The notes beneath the pieces were generated by a model. It searched no databases. It had not been told where the DNA came from and saw only the letters and a list, made by a program, of their open reading frames with translations. Shown here in pieces: positions 11,808 through 13,362 of a DNA stretch of 13,362 bases. Source of the stretch: Candidatus Omnitrophota bacterium (GTDB taxonomy: Bacteria; Omnitrophota; Gorgyraeia; Gygaellales; Profunditerraquicolaceae); the NCBI GenBank assembly GCA_020052635.1, contig JAGVOR010000074.1, forward strand, positions 1 through 13,362. The letters run 5' to 3'. A program made the translations under genes and the position numbers. Numbering within the stretch: position 1 is the stretch's first letter; every line of letters starts with the position of its first letter.

Positions 11808-12917
11808 ATGCGCATTATCACTATCTCAAATCAAAAAGGCGGCTGCGGCAAAACTACGACATCCATTAATTTAGCGGCGGCCCTGGCGGCTAATGACCGT
11901 AAGGTATTATTAATCGACCTTGACCCGCAGGCCCATGCCACCAGCGGCCTGGATATCAAAGCTGATTTGAGTATTTACAATGTGCTTTCGAAAATCGCCA
12001 ACCGCAAATGTAAATTAGATGAGATCATCCAGAATTTAGGGGTCAATTTCGATATCGCGCCTTCCAGCATCGTGCTGAGCACTCTCGAGCAGGAATTAAG
12101 CGGCGAGATCGGCCGGGAATCACGCTTGAACGATATTTTAAAAGGCTTCAAAAACGATTACGACTACATCCTGATCGACTGCCCGCCGAACCTTGGCATC
12201 CTGACGATTAACGCCATCCGCGCGGCAAGTGAAATCATTATCCCGGTTGAAGCCAGCCGGTTCTCTTTAGAGGGGGTCAGCCAGCTGACCAGCATCATTA
12301 ACCTGGTGGCGGAAAGATTAAACCACACGGTAGAATTTAAGATTCTGGTCGCGAATTTTGATTCCCGCCTCCAGCACTCTTTTACCATGCTGGATAAAAT
12401 CAAAAACGACTACCGCAATAAGATGTTCTCTAATATTATCCACGTCAACGTTAAGCTCAAAGAAGCGCAAAACGCCGGCCTAAACATCCTGGCTTACGAC
12501 AAATATTGCCGCGGGGCCAAGGATTATTTCTCCCTTTCCCGGGAGATCATCACCCTGGAAACTGCTCCGGCTGCCGAAAAAACTCCCGCTGTCGAAACCA
12601 AAACCGCCGAAAAGGCGATGGAAAAGCGGATGAACGAGATCCTCAAAGCCGAACTGCCGAAAATGACGGAGATTGTGCTCAAGGTTGACGCCCCGGACGC
12701 CAAGGAAGTCTTTATTGCCGGAGAGTTTAACAATTGGAAGCTCGATGACACCAGCCGGATGGAGAAGACCAACGGCTGCTGGACTAAACGTTTAAATTTA
12801 GACAGCGGCAAATACCGCTATCGTTTTGTAATTGACGGCAACTGGAGCGAGGACCCGGCTAATCCTGCGACCCAGTTAAACAGCTACGGCACCCTGGATT
12901 CTTTATTAGAAGTATAA
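11808..12917 (+). CDS. ParA-family ATPase fused to a CBM48/AMPK-type glycogen-binding domain
   Basis: 369 residues in three parts. Residues 1-250 are a complete ParA/Soj ATPase. The deviant Walker A is KGGCGKTTT (10-18, with signature lysine Lys10), the Walker A' is LIDLDPQAHATSG (35-47), and the Walker B-like motif is YILIDCPPNLG (120-130). Residues 251-285 are an Ala/Glu/Lys/Thr-rich linker. Residues 286-369 are a CBM48-type domain with APDAKEVFIAGEFNNW (295-310), GKYRYRFVIDGNW (334-346), DP at 349-350 and YGTLDSLLEV at the end. Trp310 and Trp346 match the two glycogen-stacking tryptophans of AMPK beta by memory alignment; the binding lysine appears as Arg339. ParA proteins position plasmids, chromosomes or protein cargo by ATP-driven gradients. 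This fusion implies a carbohydrate cargo such as a glycogen granule. No ParB gene is seen. Confidence 0.92.
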   Translation: MRIITISNQKGGCGKTTTSINLAAALAANDRKVLLIDLDPQAHATSGLDIKADLSIYNVLSKIANRKCKLDEIIQNLGVNFDIAPSSIVLSTLEQELSGEIGRESRLNDILKGFKNDYDYILIDCPPNLGILTINAIRAASEIIIPVEASRFSLEGVSQLTSIINLVAERLNHTVEFKILVANFDSRLQHSFTMLDKIKNDYRNKMFSNIIHVNVKLKEAQNAGLNILAYDKYCRGAKDYFSLSREIITLETAPAAEKTPAVETKTAEKAMEKRMNEILKAELPKMTEIVLKVDAPDAKEVFIAGEFNNWKLDDTSRMEKTNGCWTKRLNLDSGKYRYRFVIDGNWSEDPANPATQLNSYGTLDSLLEV

Positions 12918-12927
12918 AATCAACCCA

Positions 12928-12976
12928 GGGCACAGTTTCCGGACTAATTTAACCGACATCATCGGAAACTGTACCC
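12928..12976. repeat. Second palindrome family (cacagtttccg type)
   Basis: gggcacagtttccg (12928-12941) and cggaaactgtaccc (12963-12976) are reverse complements with one mismatch, separated by a 21-base AT-rich loop. The element starts 10 bases after the ParA-CBM48 stop. It could act as a transcript-end hairpin, but there is no T-run. It is unrelated in sequence to the ggggacac palindromes and probably belongs to another REP family. Confidence 0.75.
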
Positions 12977-12993
12977 TATTAATAACTTAACCC

Positions 12994-13320
12994 ATGACCG
13001 ATCAACTCGAAGAACAGGAAATCCGCGATGGCAGATTTTTCGCCATCATCTCATACGTTTGCTTTCTTTGCATTATTACGCTGATCCTCAAGAAGGACAA
13101 TAAATTCGCCCTTTACCACGCCAAGCAGGGATTAGTTTTATTTGTCATGGAGGTCGCGGCATTCATCCTTTCGATTATCCCGCTTTTGGGCTGGTTAGTC
13201 GGGATCGTCGGTTACGCCATATTCCTCCTAGTCTCCTTATGGGGAATTATGCAAGCTGCTTTAGGGCTTTATAGCCGGATTCCGGTGATTGCTGACATTT
13301 CGGAAAAAGTTATTCTTTAA
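12994..13320 (+). CDS. Small Tic20/DUF4870-like membrane protein
   Basis: 108 residues. A charged N-terminus (MTDQLEEQEIRDGR) is followed by three hydrophobic segments at about 15-31, 46-66 and 66-91. The second is introduced by KKDNKFALYHAKQGLVLFV, the hallmark KxxxFxxxHAxQ motif of DUF4870/Tic20-like proteins. These are small integral membrane proteins of unsettled function in bacteria. There is no Shine-Dalgarno before the ATG, and the gene follows a palindrome, so it is probably not coupled to the ParA-CBM48 gene. Confidence 0.78.
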   Translation: MTDQLEEQEIRDGRFFAIISYVCFLCIITLILKKDNKFALYHAKQGLVLFVMEVAAFILSIIPLLGWLVGIVGYAIFLLVSLWGIMQAALGLYSRIPVIADISEKVIL

Positions 13321-13338
13321 ACATAAGGGGAGGGCAAG

Positions 13339-13362
13339 ATGGCTTCCAAGAAAAAAATTAAG
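13339..13362 (+). CDS. Start of an unidentified gene (eight codons)
   Basis: ATG at 13339 opens MASKKKIK up to the window edge. The start is supported by AAGGGGAGGG at 13325-13334, about 5 bases before the ATG. It begins 18 bases after the stop of the DUF4870-like gene. Only the lysine-rich start is visible, so no function can be given. Confidence 0.65.

Noticed and set aside
12164..12811. Antisense open frames within the ParA-CBM48 gene, and similar frames elsewhere
   Set aside because: They lack recognisable motifs or ribosome sites and are shadows of strongly supported genes on the + strand.

Overview
The window (about 13.4 kb, moderate GC) reads as a bacterial chromosome segment in which every recognised gene lies on the + strand. 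The combination of a REP-associated transposase with its palindromic repeats, a GH57 glycosidase, a ParA protein fused to a CBM48 domain and small membrane proteins with zinc ribbons resembles genomes of Candidatus Omnitrophota (OP3). That assignment comes from memory of gene content and repeat style, not from a marker gene. No rRNA or tRNA gene, CRISPR array or prophage was seen, and no gene-free stretch exceeds 300 bases.

Region 1 (1-320) is the C-terminal part of a REP-associated tyrosine transposase (RAYT). Its last ~24 codons run through a palindromic repeat with the 20-base arm ggggacacattacttaattc. Copies of this palindrome recur at three more gene junctions (about 4800, 7780 and 9330). 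Two other inverted-repeat families occur: GATTAC-type at about 2005-2092 and 4787-4892, and GGGYACAGTTTCCG-type at 12928-12976.

Region 2 (324-9308) looks like a compact biosynthetic cluster made of discrete, carrier-protein-dependent enzymes. It contains a ketosynthase-like protein with all three catalytic residues replaced, an acyl/peptidyl carrier protein, a stand-alone condensation/acyltransferase-type protein (HxxxD), an FAD-dependent oxidoreductase, a 965-residue fusion of two B12-binding-type radical SAM enzymes, and an acyl/aminoacyl-AMP ligase. A four-helix membrane protein with a C-terminal zinc ribbon sits inside the cluster and has its own strong promoter and Shine-Dalgarno. A plausible reading is that the ligase activates an acid and loads the carrier protein, the radical SAM and FAD proteins modify the chain, and the condensation protein releases or transfers it. 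The product is unknown. A lipid or polyene-like compound is a guess from the KSbeta/ApeC-like and radical SAM components.

Region 3 (9399-13362) appears to concern polysaccharide and cell organisation. It holds a GH57 glycosidase (possibly leaderless), a single-pass membrane protein with a galactose-binding-like outer domain behind a near-consensus promoter, a ParA ATPase fused to a glycogen-binding CBM48 domain, a Tic20/DUF4870-like membrane protein, and the first eight codons of another gene. The ParA-CBM48 fusion beside a GH57 enzyme suggests positioning of a glucan granule or another carbohydrate cargo.

The assembly-line genes of region 2 and the GH57 gene lack Shine-Dalgarno sequences. 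The zinc-ribbon gene and most genes after 11 kb have good ones.
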